From Mucilaginibacter sp. KACC 22063 (GTDB lineage: Bacteria > Bacteroidota > Bacteroidia > Sphingobacteriales > Sphingobacteriaceae), in contig NZ_CP117877.1 in NCBI RefSeq assembly GCF_028736115.1, forward strand, positions 1,798,001-1,862,000: DNA of 64,000 bases, read 5' to 3'. Each line of letters opens with the position of its first letter. Position 1 is the first letter of the stretch. Under the pieces are notes generated by a model that saw only the letters and a list, made by a program, of their open reading frames with translations, searched no databases and was not told the DNA's origin. The position numbers and the translations under genes are program-made. Shown here piece by piece: positions 52,012 to 60,503 of this stretch.

Positions 52012-52053
52012 GACTAATGACTAATGACTAATGACTAATGACTAATGACTAAT
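52012..52053. repeat. Six tandem copies of the heptamer GACTAAT
   Basis: Units begin at 52012, 52019, 52026, 52033, 52040 and 52047, all identical. They lie in the 291-bp divergent region between the M14 peptidase and the APC permease, about 80 bp upstream of a near-consensus -7 box (TATCTTTA, 52135-52142). Confidence 0.95.
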
Positions 52054-52162
52054 GAATAACATATTGTCACCTGATCATCTTTTTTAGATTAACACTGTTA
52101 AATAAGCCGATTATCTTATTTATTTTGACCCCGCTATCTTTATCTCACGTCAGCAAAAATCA

Positions 52163-53503
52163 ATGAACGAAAAACATCAGCTCGAACGCGGCCTCTCACT
52201 TACACAGGCTACAGCTATCAATATGATTGATATGGTAGGCATAGGTCCGTTTGTTACCGTACCGCTTATTGTTGGCGCCATGAGGGGGCCGCAATGTATC
52301 ATTGCCTGGCTGGTTGGGGCTTTACTGGCGTTTATGGATGGTTCTATCTGGGCCGAGATGGGAGCTAAATGGCCTATGGCTGGCGGCAGCTATGTTTTTC
52401 TGCAAAATTTATACGGTAAATGGGGGCGCATGTTTGCGTTCTTATTCATCTGGCAAACTACCATACAAGCACCATTGGTGATTGCAAGCGGAGCTATAGG
52501 TTTTGCACAATATTTAACCTACCTGGTACATTTAACCGGGATGCAGCAAAAAATGGTGAGCGGGGCTTTGGTGATTTTACTGGTATTGCTGCTATATCGC
52601 AACATTAAAACCATTGGTAAAATATCCGTTATCCTTTGGATTATTACCGGCGGTACATTTCTGTGGCTAATCTTTTCAGGGTTTAGTTCTTTCAATGGTA
52701 AACAAGTTTTTACATTTTCAAAAGACGCTTTTGACTTTACGCCTTTGTTCTTTGTGGGCCTTGGTCAGGCATCGCTAAAAACGATCTATTCATTTTTAGG
52801 CTATTATAATGTGTGTCATTTAGGTGCCGAAATCAAAGAGCCTGAAGTAAATATCCCTAAGAGCATTTTTATATCCATAGCAGGTATTACCGTATTGTAC
52901 CTGGGCATGCAGATCATGATTTTAGGGGTATTGCCCTGGCAAAAGGTAGCGGCATCAAACTTTGTTGTAAGTATTTATTTCGAGCAGATTTATAACAGCG
53001 GCGTTGCCAAAATTGCAACAGGACTTGTGCTGATCATCGCATTGTCCTCATTGTTTTCTGTTACATTAGGCTATTCAAGGGTACCTTATGCTGCCGCAGC
53101 AGATGGTAACTTTTTCCCGATGTTTGGTAAGATACATCCAACCAAAAAGTTTCCGCATGTATCACTGCTGGTATTAGGTGCGTTTGCATTTGTATTTAGC
53201 ATGCTGTTTAAAATGAAAGAGGTGATCACTGCTATCATCACCATGCGCATCATTATTCAGTTTTTAGGGCAGGCCTTTGGTGTGCTGTTATGGCATAAAA
53301 ATAAGCCGAAGGATACACGTCCTTATAAAATGTGGTTATTTCCCATCCCGGCTATTATTGCCATAGTTGTTTGGCTGTTTATACTGATCACCAGTCCGCT
53401 CGAATTTATTTTACTGGCCTGCGGTATCATTTTTACGGGGCTTATCCTGTATTATTTCTGGCAGCGCAGTATAGGTAAGAAGTTGCCTGCAATAGAAGGT
53501 TAG
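52163..53503 (+). CDS. APC-family amino-acid/polyamine permease
   Basis: A 446-residue inner-membrane transporter with about 12 helices. The N-terminal unwound helix motif NMIDMVGIGPFVTVPLIVGAM (about 20-40) and the WPMAGGSYVFLQNLYGKWGRMFAF segment (about 74-97) mark the amino acid-polyamine-organocation superfamily, with the LeuT-like fold. The substrate cannot be assigned. A near-consensus -7 box is at 52135-52142, with six GACTAAT repeats upstream. It is followed by the phospholipase-like gene 79 bp later on the same strand. Confidence 0.9.
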   Translation: MNEKHQLERGLSLTQATAINMIDMVGIGPFVTVPLIVGAMRGPQCIIAWLVGALLAFMDGSIWAEMGAKWPMAGGSYVFLQNLYGKWGRMFAFLFIWQTTIQAPLVIASGAIGFAQYLTYLVHLTGMQQKMVSGALVILLVLLLYRNIKTIGKISVILWIITGGTFLWLIFSGFSSFNGKQVFTFSKDAFDFTPLFFVGLGQASLKTIYSFLGYYNVCHLGAEIKEPEVNIPKSIFISIAGITVLYLGMQIMILGVLPWQKVAASNFVVSIYFEQIYNSGVAKIATGLVLIIALSSLFSVTLGYSRVPYAAAADGNFFPMFGKIHPTKKFPHVSLLVLGAFAFVFSMLFKMKEVITAIITMRIIIQFLGQAFGVLLWHKNKPKDTRPYKMWLFPIPAIIAIVVWLFILITSPLEFILLACGIIFTGLILYYFWQRSIGKKLPAIEG

Positions 53504-53581
53504 GCTGAATAACTATGCGCATTATATTAATGTTACAAACATTTTAGCAGCATTGTATATTTAGTACAAAGTTTACTATTT

Positions 53582-54853
53582 ATGCTGCGCCCTTTTTTCC
53601 GTTACATCATTATTATCTGCTGCTGTTTGTGCACCAGTTTTTCTGCAAAAGCTTATGCTATACTTGCTCACGAGGCCATAGTTGACGCCTGTTGGGCTAA
53701 GGATATCAAACCGCTTTTGCTTGAGCGTTACCCTGCTACTACAGATTCCGCCATGCGTGCTGCCCGTTCTTATGTTTATGGTGGAGCAATGGTTGCAGAT
53801 ATGGGTTACCTGCCAATGGGTAGTGCTTACTTTAGCGATTTGCTGCATTATGTGCGCAGTGGCGAAATGGTGCAAAACCTGATAAGGGAAGCGCAGAATG
53901 TAAATGAAATGGCTTTTGCATTAGGCGCGTTATCGCATTATTTGGCTGATGAATACGGACATTCGCGTGCTACCAACCTTACTGTACCCACTATTTATAA
54001 AAACCTGCAACAGAAGTATGGCAACTTTGTGACGTATGGCGATGATAATGTATCGCACAGCCGTACCGAGTTTTCTTATGATGTGCTACAGATAGCCAGG
54101 GGCAATTACAATACACAATCATATCATGATTTTATAGGCTTTAACGTTTCTAAGCCCGTATTAGAGCGTGCATTCCGTAAAACTTATGGCGAAGACCTGA
54201 ATGAGCTTTTCAGCAACTTTGAGGGTAGCGTTAAAACATTCAGATGGGGAGTGAAGAATCTGATGCCTACGCTGATACGTCGTACCTGGAAATCGCAGCA
54301 TGACAGTATTATGAAACGCCAGCCGGGGATGACCGCCAAGCGGTTCAAATACAAAATGAAAGGCCGTGAGTTTCACCAGGAATATGGAAAAGGCGAATCT
54401 AAACCGGGTTTCTGGGCAAGCTTTTTAAGCTGGGTAATTAATGCCATGCCGAAGATCGGACCGCTTAAAACCTTAAAATATGTAGATCCAGGTCAGCAAG
54501 GCGAGCAGTTTTTTATTCACAGTTTCGATACTATTTTAGTTTGTTACAGTACAGATATACAATCCATCCGCAGTAATACTCTACAGCTAAAGGATATCGA
54601 CTTTGATACCGGCCGCCCAACTAACAATGGTGAATATGGCCTTGCAGACCAAACTTATGCCGAGCTACTGATCAGTTTGCAGAAATCTAATTTCAGGTAT
54701 TTAAATCCGGCACTAAAAGCTCACCTGCTCGAGTACTATAAGAATGAGCATGCCATCTCATACTCTACAAAGTACCCCATTGATTGCGATAAACTAATGC
54801 TGGCATTACAGCAACTGAAAAACGCACAGGTGACGGAAACGGCGGCTTTGTAA
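53582..54853 (+). CDS. Secreted zinc-dependent phospholipase C-like protein
   Basis: A 423-residue exported protein. The signal peptide (1-24, ending AKAYA) contains the run ICCCLC, which is part of the hydrophobic core and not a leader peptide. The mature N-terminus ILAHEAIVDACW and the segments FSDLLHYV and LGALSHYLADEYGHSRATN have the Asp/His pattern of the zinc-dependent phospholipase C / S1-P1-nuclease-like metal site. A basic middle region (about 215-265) is unusual. The substrate is unverified. Confidence 0.82.
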   Translation: MLRPFFRYIIIICCCLCTSFSAKAYAILAHEAIVDACWAKDIKPLLLERYPATTDSAMRAARSYVYGGAMVADMGYLPMGSAYFSDLLHYVRSGEMVQNLIREAQNVNEMAFALGALSHYLADEYGHSRATNLTVPTIYKNLQQKYGNFVTYGDDNVSHSRTEFSYDVLQIARGNYNTQSYHDFIGFNVSKPVLERAFRKTYGEDLNELFSNFEGSVKTFRWGVKNLMPTLIRRTWKSQHDSIMKRQPGMTAKRFKYKMKGREFHQEYGKGESKPGFWASFLSWVINAMPKIGPLKTLKYVDPGQQGEQFFIHSFDTILVCYSTDIQSIRSNTLQLKDIDFDTGRPTNNGEYGLADQTYAELLISLQKSNFRYLNPALKAHLLEYYKNEHAISYSTKYPIDCDKLMLALQQLKNAQVTETAAL

Positions 54854-54856
54854 AAA

Positions 54857-55213
54857 GTCTCACCCTGCCCTCTCCAAGGGAGAGTGTATAAAGTTTTGAA
54901 CCTATTACCATTTAAATTAGTAATTTGTAATATGTCTCCCTCTCCATTTGGAGAGGGCTGGGTTGAGGCCTATTAATCGATTGGCTCGTTCTTCGCAAAC
55001 AAAAAATTTAAGCGTCATTGCGATCCGTTGCAAGACGGAGAAGCAATCCCCGATCAGCAAACAGATTAGCATATTTGTGATTGCTTCGTTCCTCGCAAAG
55101 ACGGTTTTAATCTTCAATCCCTCCCTAACCCTCCCAAGGGAGGGAACTGAACTAATTAATTTAATTGCAACGGTATTTATCTTTCTCCGGTTAGAGAGGG
55201 TTGGGGTGAGGCT
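54857..55213. repeat. Three nested pairs of inverted repeats
   Basis: The outer pair is CTCACCCTGCCCTCTCC (54859-54875) with AGAGAGGGTTGGGGTGAG (55193-55210). The middle pair is GAGAGGGCTGGGTTGAGG (54951-54968) with CCCTCCCTAACCCTCCC (about 55119-55135). The inner pair is CGTCATTGCGA (55013-55023) with a degenerate TCGCAAAGACG (about 55093-55103). It fills the 530-bp gap before the Cys-rich peptide gene. Two overlapping open frames here (54917-55216, minus; 54948-55235, plus) are repeat read-through. Confidence 0.75.
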
Positions 55214-55313
55214 CATTGACGGACAAGAAAAGTAACATTCACAACCTTCTTAATATTTATACAATTAAATCAAAAAATCAAATTAACACTTCTTCTTTAA
55301 AACTTTCAATACT

Positions 55314-55321
55314 TACCTTTG
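55314..55321 (+). promoter_or_regulatory. -7 promoter box for the metal-handling operon
   Basis: TACCTTTG matches TAnnTTTG, 62 bases before the ATG of the Cys-rich peptide gene and just after the nested repeat block. Confidence 0.55.
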
Positions 55322-55383
55322 CGGCATCTGAACAGCGGTTGCAAAAACTGTGTTATAGATAATTAAAACTGTCTTTTTTGCTA

Positions 55384-55752
55384 ATGAAAAACCGGTTACT
55401 CTGTATTTTACTGCTTTTGGGGCTTGTTTGCGCCCAGTTTTCGCAGTACTTTATTGTGGCAGGTTTTGATCTGAACCGGAAATACATTGCAGAAAAGCTG
55501 TGTGTAAACAAAAGCCGTCCGTGGATGCACTGTAACGGCCGATGTTACCTGATGAAAAAGCTAAAGCAAGCCGCCGACAAAGAGCGTGCTGCCGAACGCG
55601 AAAATCAAAAGAATGCTTTCCAGGTAGCTATTTTCACTCAGCCAGAGCCATTTGTATTTGATGCCCAGATCAGCAGAACATTTGTAGTGAAAGAGCCATC
55701 TTTCACGCTGCCACAAGGCCATACCTCTATTTTTCAGCCGCCAAAGGTTTAA
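55384..55752 (+). CDS. Small exported Cys-rich protein of a metal-uptake operon
   Basis: A 122-residue protein with an N-terminal hydrophobic helix (about 4-24), then a conserved-looking cluster CVNKSRPWMHCNGRCYLMKKL (Cys at about 40, 50 and 54) and a charged region. Three cysteines in CVN...HCNGRC suggest metal binding. It is first in a cluster with a TonB receptor, a PepSY protein and a heavy-metal-binding lipoprotein. The longest frame starts at TTG 55378; the ATG at 55384 was used. No family name was recognised; a metal-handling role is inferred from Cys motif and neighbours. Confidence 0.8.
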   Translation: MKNRLLCILLLLGLVCAQFSQYFIVAGFDLNRKYIAEKLCVNKSRPWMHCNGRCYLMKKLKQAADKERAAERENQKNAFQVAIFTQPEPFVFDAQISRTFVVKEPSFTLPQGHTSIFQPPKV

Positions 55753-55882
55753 CGTTTCCTTCATTCTTTAATTAATATGATTTGTCCATAAGCAAGCAGG
55801 TTGCACCTGTTAGTTGCTGTTGGCTTATCTGTCATTTTTTTACTTGCATGGCATAAGTATGCCCCTGCGACTATTTATTTCA

Positions 55883-58222
55883 ATGAAACGTTATTACCTT
55901 ACCCTAATATTTTTAGGCCTGATACAGGCTGCCTTTTGCCAGCGCATCACTGGTACTGTAACTGATGCCATTACACACGAGCCATTGCCCGGAGTTACCG
56001 TCACCGCTGGCGAAAGCACTACAACAACATCTAATTCAACCGTGACTGATCGTAACGGCCGTTTTTCTATCGCTCATGCTGATCAGCTACATTTCAGTAT
56101 GGTTGGTTATGTTACTCAGTTGGTTGCATCCGGCAAAAATCCTTTATCTGTAGCTATGCAGCCTTCATCGCTTGATTTGCAGCCAGTAATTGTTACTGCC
56201 AGCCGCGAGAAACAGGCGCGTCAGGATGCGCCGATTGCTATCAGCAAAATAAACCAGGTGCAGATACAAGACACTAAGGCAACTGCACTTTATCAACTGT
56301 TAAATAAAGTTCCCGGCGTTTATATGGTTGATCTTGGAAACGAACAGCACACCATGGCCATCCGTCAGCCGATTACTTATAATGCACTTTATTTGTATAT
56401 GGAAGATGGTTTACCTATCCGTCCTACGGGTATCTTCAACCATAATTCTTTATATGAAATCAACATGTCGGGTGTTAAGGATATCGAAGTTGTTAAAGGC
56501 CCTGCATCGTCACTGTATGGCAGTAATTCTGTTGGTGGCGCAGTAAACTTTATTACACAGGGTCCGCCGTCGGGTTATGCTGGAGGTGTATCATTACAAG
56601 GCGATAATTATCACTACCGCCGGGTTGATGCCAATGGAGGTTTTACCGATGGAAAATTCGGTTTGTATGCAGGTGGCTACGTAGCCCACATGAAAGACGG
56701 CTGGCAGGATTATACCAACTTCGACAAGTATTCGGTTAACCTGAAAACAACTTACGATTTTAATAATCAAACAAAGCTGACTGCCGCGGCTGCGTACAAT
56801 TATCTTAATACGCAAACACCCGGTACTTTAGACAGCGCACATTTTTACAGCAGGACATACAGCAGTAACCAGCGTTTTACTTACCGTAAAGTAGAGGCAT
56901 TTAGGGCTAATATGCGTTTAGACCATACCTGGAACGAGCGCAGCGCTACATTTGTAACCGGCTTTTACAGAGATAACTCAACAGCGCAATTGCCGAGTTA
57001 TTATATCTCAGATGTAAGGGATGCGAACGGCAAATATTTAAGCTCGAACGGGCAGGTGAATGATCAGAAGTTCCACAGTTTCGGTTTGCTGGCGCAGCAC
57101 CGTACAGATTTTGACTTTCTGCATTCGCGATTAATAGCAGGTGTTTATCTGGATAACAGCCCAAGCTCTTATTATGCACAGCAGTTAAACATTACAAAAG
57201 ATGTGGTGAATAATTACTATACCGGTTTTACCAATACGGGCCTTTATCTTGATGATTACCGCATTAAGTTATTTAATACCGCTGCATATACACAATACGA
57301 GATCAGGCCGTTTGATGCCTTACGTATTGTTGGTGGCTTACGTTATGACCGTGTACATTATGATTTTCAGAATGGGTTGCCACCGTCAAACACGAAGTAT
57401 AAGCAGCAAGAGACCAATAACTTTAACATCGTAGCACCAAAAATAGGGTTCACCTATAACCTGGGTAATAACAAAGGCTTTTATGGTAACTTCAGCGTTG
57501 GGTTCCAGCCGCCTGAAACAGGCGATTTATACAGTTCGCGCCAGTTAACCCCGTTAAAGCAAGCTACTTTTGAAAATTATGAAATAGGCGGATGGTTCTC
57601 TGCCCTGGATAAAAAGCTTTATGCAGAAGTTAGTTTGTTTGATCTGGAAGGTAGAAACGAGATTATCAGTCAGCTGTTGCCTGATAACACCACTCAAAAC
57701 CAAAATGCAGGTGCTACCAGGCACCAGGGTATAGAATATTCAGTAACCTATGCGCCTGTGCATGACGTTACCCTACGCTTTAGCGGTACAAATGCGCGTC
57801 ACATCTATCTGGATTATAGTGAAGTGGCTAAGAATTACAGCACCGGCAACAGTTACAGTATAGTGTATGATGGTAACCGCATGATCAATGCACCGGCATG
57901 GATAGCCAACGCAGAAGCTACTTATAAACCTTCATTTTTACCGGGCTTCCGCATAGCGCCAGAGTGGCAGCACATCAACCATTATTATACAGATCCGGCT
58001 AATACCAAAACTTACAGCGGTTACAATTTGTATAATCTGCGCCTTGGTTACGACTTTAAAGCCACTGTGCTTAAAGGAGCCGGTATATGGTTCAATGTGC
58101 TTAACTTAACCAATAAGCTGTACGCTACAACAGTAACCAGCAATCAGTATGGCGATACCTATAATGCAGCGCCTCCGCGCATTTATACTTTAGGTATCAG
58201 CTATGCATTTTCAAAATATTGA
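55883..58222 (+). CDS. TonB-dependent receptor of a probable metal-uptake operon
   Basis: A 779-residue receptor with a signal peptide (1-19, ending AFCQ), a carboxypeptidase-regulatory-like domain (about 22-95; GTVTDAITHEPLPGVTVTAG), a plug (PVIVTASREKQARQDAPIAISKI; VKGPASSLYGSNSVGGAVNFIT) and a barrel. The size and plug motifs fit metal-chelate receptors rather than SusC. The longest frame starts at 55814; the ATG at 55883 opens the signal peptide. The next gene (PepSY) begins two bases after its stop. Partners suggest copper or iron; substrate inferred. Confidence 0.93.
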   Translation: MKRYYLTLIFLGLIQAAFCQRITGTVTDAITHEPLPGVTVTAGESTTTTSNSTVTDRNGRFSIAHADQLHFSMVGYVTQLVASGKNPLSVAMQPSSLDLQPVIVTASREKQARQDAPIAISKINQVQIQDTKATALYQLLNKVPGVYMVDLGNEQHTMAIRQPITYNALYLYMEDGLPIRPTGIFNHNSLYEINMSGVKDIEVVKGPASSLYGSNSVGGAVNFITQGPPSGYAGGVSLQGDNYHYRRVDANGGFTDGKFGLYAGGYVAHMKDGWQDYTNFDKYSVNLKTTYDFNNQTKLTAAAAYNYLNTQTPGTLDSAHFYSRTYSSNQRFTYRKVEAFRANMRLDHTWNERSATFVTGFYRDNSTAQLPSYYISDVRDANGKYLSSNGQVNDQKFHSFGLLAQHRTDFDFLHSRLIAGVYLDNSPSSYYAQQLNITKDVVNNYYTGFTNTGLYLDDYRIKLFNTAAYTQYEIRPFDALRIVGGLRYDRVHYDFQNGLPPSNTKYKQQETNNFNIVAPKIGFTYNLGNNKGFYGNFSVGFQPPETGDLYSSRQLTPLKQATFENYEIGGWFSALDKKLYAEVSLFDLEGRNEIISQLLPDNTTQNQNAGATRHQGIEYSVTYAPVHDVTLRFSGTNARHIYLDYSEVAKNYSTGNSYSIVYDGNRMINAPAWIANAEATYKPSFLPGFRIAPEWQHINHYYTDPANTKTYSGYNLYNLRLGYDFKATVLKGAGIWFNVLNLTNKLYATTVTSNQYGDTYNAAPPRIYTLGISYAFSKY

Positions 58223-58224
58223 TA

Positions 58225-59676
58225 ATGGAAAACAACAATCATAAGTTGCGCCGTAATTTTTACAAGTGGCACCGTATCATCGGTTTAATTGCTCTGGTAC
58301 CGGTCATATGCTGGACCTTGAGCGGATTATCGCACCCGTTTATGTCAAACTGGTTCAGGCCGTTTATTCCTAATGAAACTTTTAAGCCGCTAACACAGGC
58401 ACAGATGAAACCTGTAATGTCTTTACAGCAGGTGCTTGATCAAAACAAGGTTGCTGTTATCCGCAATTTTGGTTTAGTAGATTTTAAAGGGCAAACTTAT
58501 TACCAGGTGCTTCAGGCCGATAGTAGCTATAGCTACTATTCGGCTAATGATGGTAAAGTGCTGCCAGATGGCGACAAATTATATGCAACCTACCTAGCAC
58601 GCTACCTTACGCAAGATTCTGTTTCTAAAATAAAGCGCATCACTTTACAGACTAAGTTTGATGCCCAGTATCAGCCCATTAATCATTTGTTACCCGTTTG
58701 GAAGGTAAGCTTTCTTCGGCCGGATGGTATGGATGTTTATATAGAAACAGGGCAAAGCCGCATGGGAACGTTCAATAATAATACCCGTAAAGCAATGCTG
58801 GGTTTATTTGAGCAGTTTCATACCTGGCAATTTCTGGCAGCGATAGGCGGCGAAAAATTGAGAATAGGGGTACTGATCGTATTGGTTGGCTGCATGTTCT
58901 TGTCGATGTTGAGTGGTTTGATTGTGTATGGCTTTCTGTGGAACAGGTTTAAAGAGTTATCCGAGAAACGCAAAGCAAGCGGTAAAAAAGATACGCGCTT
59001 TGTTCATCGCTTCCATAGGCAGTTGGGGCTTATTATGTCTTTCCTGATGCTCACATTTACTTTCAGCGCAGCTTTTCATCTCATTGTTAAGTTACATAAC
59101 ATTAGGCCGGAGAGCAAACCATATAGTCAGCTAATTAATCGCGACCAGTTACAATTATCAAACTTACAATTACCCGTTGCAGATACCCTGATCAAAAAGG
59201 TTTCGGTAGCTATGTTTGAAAACAAGGTTTACTACCAGGTACTCAAAAGGGATAAAAGTATGGCTTACATCGATGCTGCTAATGGTAAAGAACTGCCAGA
59301 CGGCGATGTTCGTTATGCTAGCTACCTGGCAGATTATTACCGAAAAACCAGCGGCAGCACAACTAATATTCAGCCGGGTAAAACCGAATTGATTAAACAG
59401 TTTAACGAGGAGTATGGATTTATCAATAAACGCCTGCCGGTTGAAAAAGTAAGTTATGGCAGCGAGAACTGGTATATAGAAACTGCTACTGCTAAGTTAG
59501 CTACCAAAGTAGCCGGGCTTGACCGTGCTGAAGGATTTTCTTTCATTTTTCTACATAAATACTTTGGCATGTCATGGGCAGGCAAAAACATCCGTGATAT
59601 TGTGAGCATGCTTGCTGCTTTGGGTATTTTAGTGGTTTCGTTATTTGGCTTCGCCGCTTTCTTAAAAAATCAATAA
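58225..59676 (+). CDS. PepSY-domain transmembrane protein
   Basis: A 483-residue inner-membrane protein of the PepSY-associated TM family, often ferric-reductase-like and next to TonB receptors. Four transmembrane helices (about 18-37, 214-241, 266-290, 455-478) flank two periplasmic PepSY-type regions (about 60-190 and 300-430). Conserved His in KWHRIIGL, LSHPF, EQFHTW, HRFHRQLG and AAFHLI could bind haem. It starts at ATG 58225, two bases after the receptor stop; the longest frame begins at TTG 58219. Likely role: reduce or relay electrons to the imported metal. Confidence 0.9.
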   Translation: MENNNHKLRRNFYKWHRIIGLIALVPVICWTLSGLSHPFMSNWFRPFIPNETFKPLTQAQMKPVMSLQQVLDQNKVAVIRNFGLVDFKGQTYYQVLQADSSYSYYSANDGKVLPDGDKLYATYLARYLTQDSVSKIKRITLQTKFDAQYQPINHLLPVWKVSFLRPDGMDVYIETGQSRMGTFNNNTRKAMLGLFEQFHTWQFLAAIGGEKLRIGVLIVLVGCMFLSMLSGLIVYGFLWNRFKELSEKRKASGKKDTRFVHRFHRQLGLIMSFLMLTFTFSAAFHLIVKLHNIRPESKPYSQLINRDQLQLSNLQLPVADTLIKKVSVAMFENKVYYQVLKRDKSMAYIDAANGKELPDGDVRYASYLADYYRKTSGSTTNIQPGKTELIKQFNEEYGFINKRLPVEKVSYGSENWYIETATAKLATKVAGLDRAEGFSFIFLHKYFGMSWAGKNIRDIVSMLAALGILVVSLFGFAAFLKNQ

Positions 59677-59677
59677 T

Positions 59678-59878
59678 ATGAAAAGATACATTTTAATTGC
59701 AGTTACCAGTTTAATGGTAGCCGCGTGTTCGCAAAACCCACCTGCCAATAAAAAGGCAGAGAAACAGCAACAGGCAAATTGCAAATACACCTGTACTATG
59801 GATAAAGACGTATGCTCGGATAAACCCGGCGTATGTCCAAAATGCGGTATGGAGCTGGTGGAGAAAGCAGATAAATAA
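59678..59878 (+). CDS. Heavy-metal-binding-domain lipoprotein
   Basis: A 66-residue protein with a lipobox (MVAAC, Cys17) and a C-terminal heavy-metal-binding domain: YTCTMDKDVCSDKPGVCPKCGMEL matches the YHCPMHP...GxCPxCGMxL pattern of HMBD modules in copper exporters such as CopB/CusB. It is expected to be a periplasmic-face lipoprotein that binds Cu or another soft metal. It is the last gene of the operon, immediately after the PepSY gene, and ends in a bidirectional terminator. Confidence 0.9.
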   Translation: MKRYILIAVTSLMVAACSQNPPANKKAEKQQQANCKYTCTMDKDVCSDKPGVCPKCGMELVEKADK

Positions 59879-59885
59879 GAACTGT

Positions 59886-59914
59886 ACAAGAGGGCTATTA
59901 GCCCTCTTGTTGTT
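59886..59914. terminator. Bidirectional terminator between the HMBD lipoprotein and NUDIX genes
   Basis: Stem ACAAGAGGGCT (59886-59896) / AGCCCTCTTGT (59900-59910) with a three-base loop and T tract. It overlaps the 3' end of the NUDIX gene. Confidence 0.88.
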
Positions 59915-60362
59915 TAATGGCTATTAATTGTAGTATTAAGTTGGCCTGGGCTGGATTAATCTTCTGCAAAGCAATATCTGCTTCCAACCATGCAGCTTTG
60001 TCAATTTCGGGATATGAAACCCACTTGCCCGACTTGTATGGGTATTCCATTGTGAAAACATTGCTTACAATGTTTTCGTGGTCAATGTCGCCTTCAACGG
60101 CCCAGCAGTGTACCACTTTGCCGCCTTTTTGCTTTATGGGTTCAAGCATTATAAAGTCACCTTCAACTGGCTGGCCTGTTTCTTCCTGAAACTCACGTTG
60201 CGCGGCGGTAAGCGGTTCTTCGCTTTCGTCGAACTCGCCTTTGGGTATCGACCAAGCACCTGCATCTTTTTTTGCAAAGAATGGTCCGCCCGGATGCACC
60301 AGGAAAAACTCTAATTGCTGTTTGTTATAACGATATAGCAAAACGCCTGCGCTTTGTTTCAT
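59898..60362 (-). CDS. NUDIX hydrolase
   Basis: A 154-residue NUDIX phosphohydrolase that cleaves nucleoside diphosphate linked to X. The box GEFDESEEPLTAAQREFQEETGQPVEG carries the REFQEE core (about 58-63) in the Gx5Ex7REUxEExGU layout. The opening SAGVLLYRYNKQQLEFFLVHPGGPFFAKKDAG is like diadenosine polyphosphate/phytase-type NUDIX proteins, but the substrate is unknown. It is monocistronic and convergent with the metal operon. Confidence 0.92.
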   Translation of the reverse strand: MKQSAGVLLYRYNKQQLEFFLVHPGGPFFAKKDAGAWSIPKGEFDESEEPLTAAQREFQEETGQPVEGDFIMLEPIKQKGGKVVHCWAVEGDIDHENIVSNVFTMEYPYKSGKWVSYPEIDKAAWLEADIALQKINPAQANLILQLIAIKQQEG

Positions 60363-60372
60363 ATAATAATGT

Positions 60373-60447
60373 TGTCATATTGAGCGCAGCGAAATATCTT
60401 CTTCACCTTGATATTTGTAGAAAATTTATCCTGCCGTCAAAATGACA
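60373..60447. repeat. Palindromic TGTCATATTGA repeat
   Basis: Arms TGTCATATTGA (60373-60383) and TCAAAATGACA (60437-60447) pair at 10 of 11 positions. It resembles the repeat at 41111-41184 and lies upstream of the NUDIX and ribE genes. Confidence 0.7.
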
Positions 60448-60488
60448 TTGAATTGATGTGGTTTATTAAATACAAGCTGTAATATACT

Positions 60489-60496
60489 TAGTTTTG
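60489..60496 (+). promoter_or_regulatory. -7 promoter box for ribE
   Basis: TAGTTTTG matches TAnnTTTG, seven bases before the ribE ATG. The leader would be too short for an FMN riboswitch. Confidence 0.5.
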
Positions 60497-60503
60497 CCGC
60501 ATT

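Noticed and set aside
52012..52053. GACTAAT array considered as a CRISPR-like array
   Set aside because: The units are contiguous 7-mers without spacers and no cas genes are present.
53582..53660. Run of cysteines (ICCCLC) near the start of the phospholipase-like protein
   Set aside because: It is in the hydrophobic core of a signal peptide in a long gene, not a short ORF before a gene, so it is not a leader-peptide signal.
54917..55235. Two overlapping open frames (minus 54917-55216, plus 54948-55235) of about 95-100 codons
   Set aside because: They lie entirely in nested palindromic repeats, encode each other's complement and have no domain-like composition.
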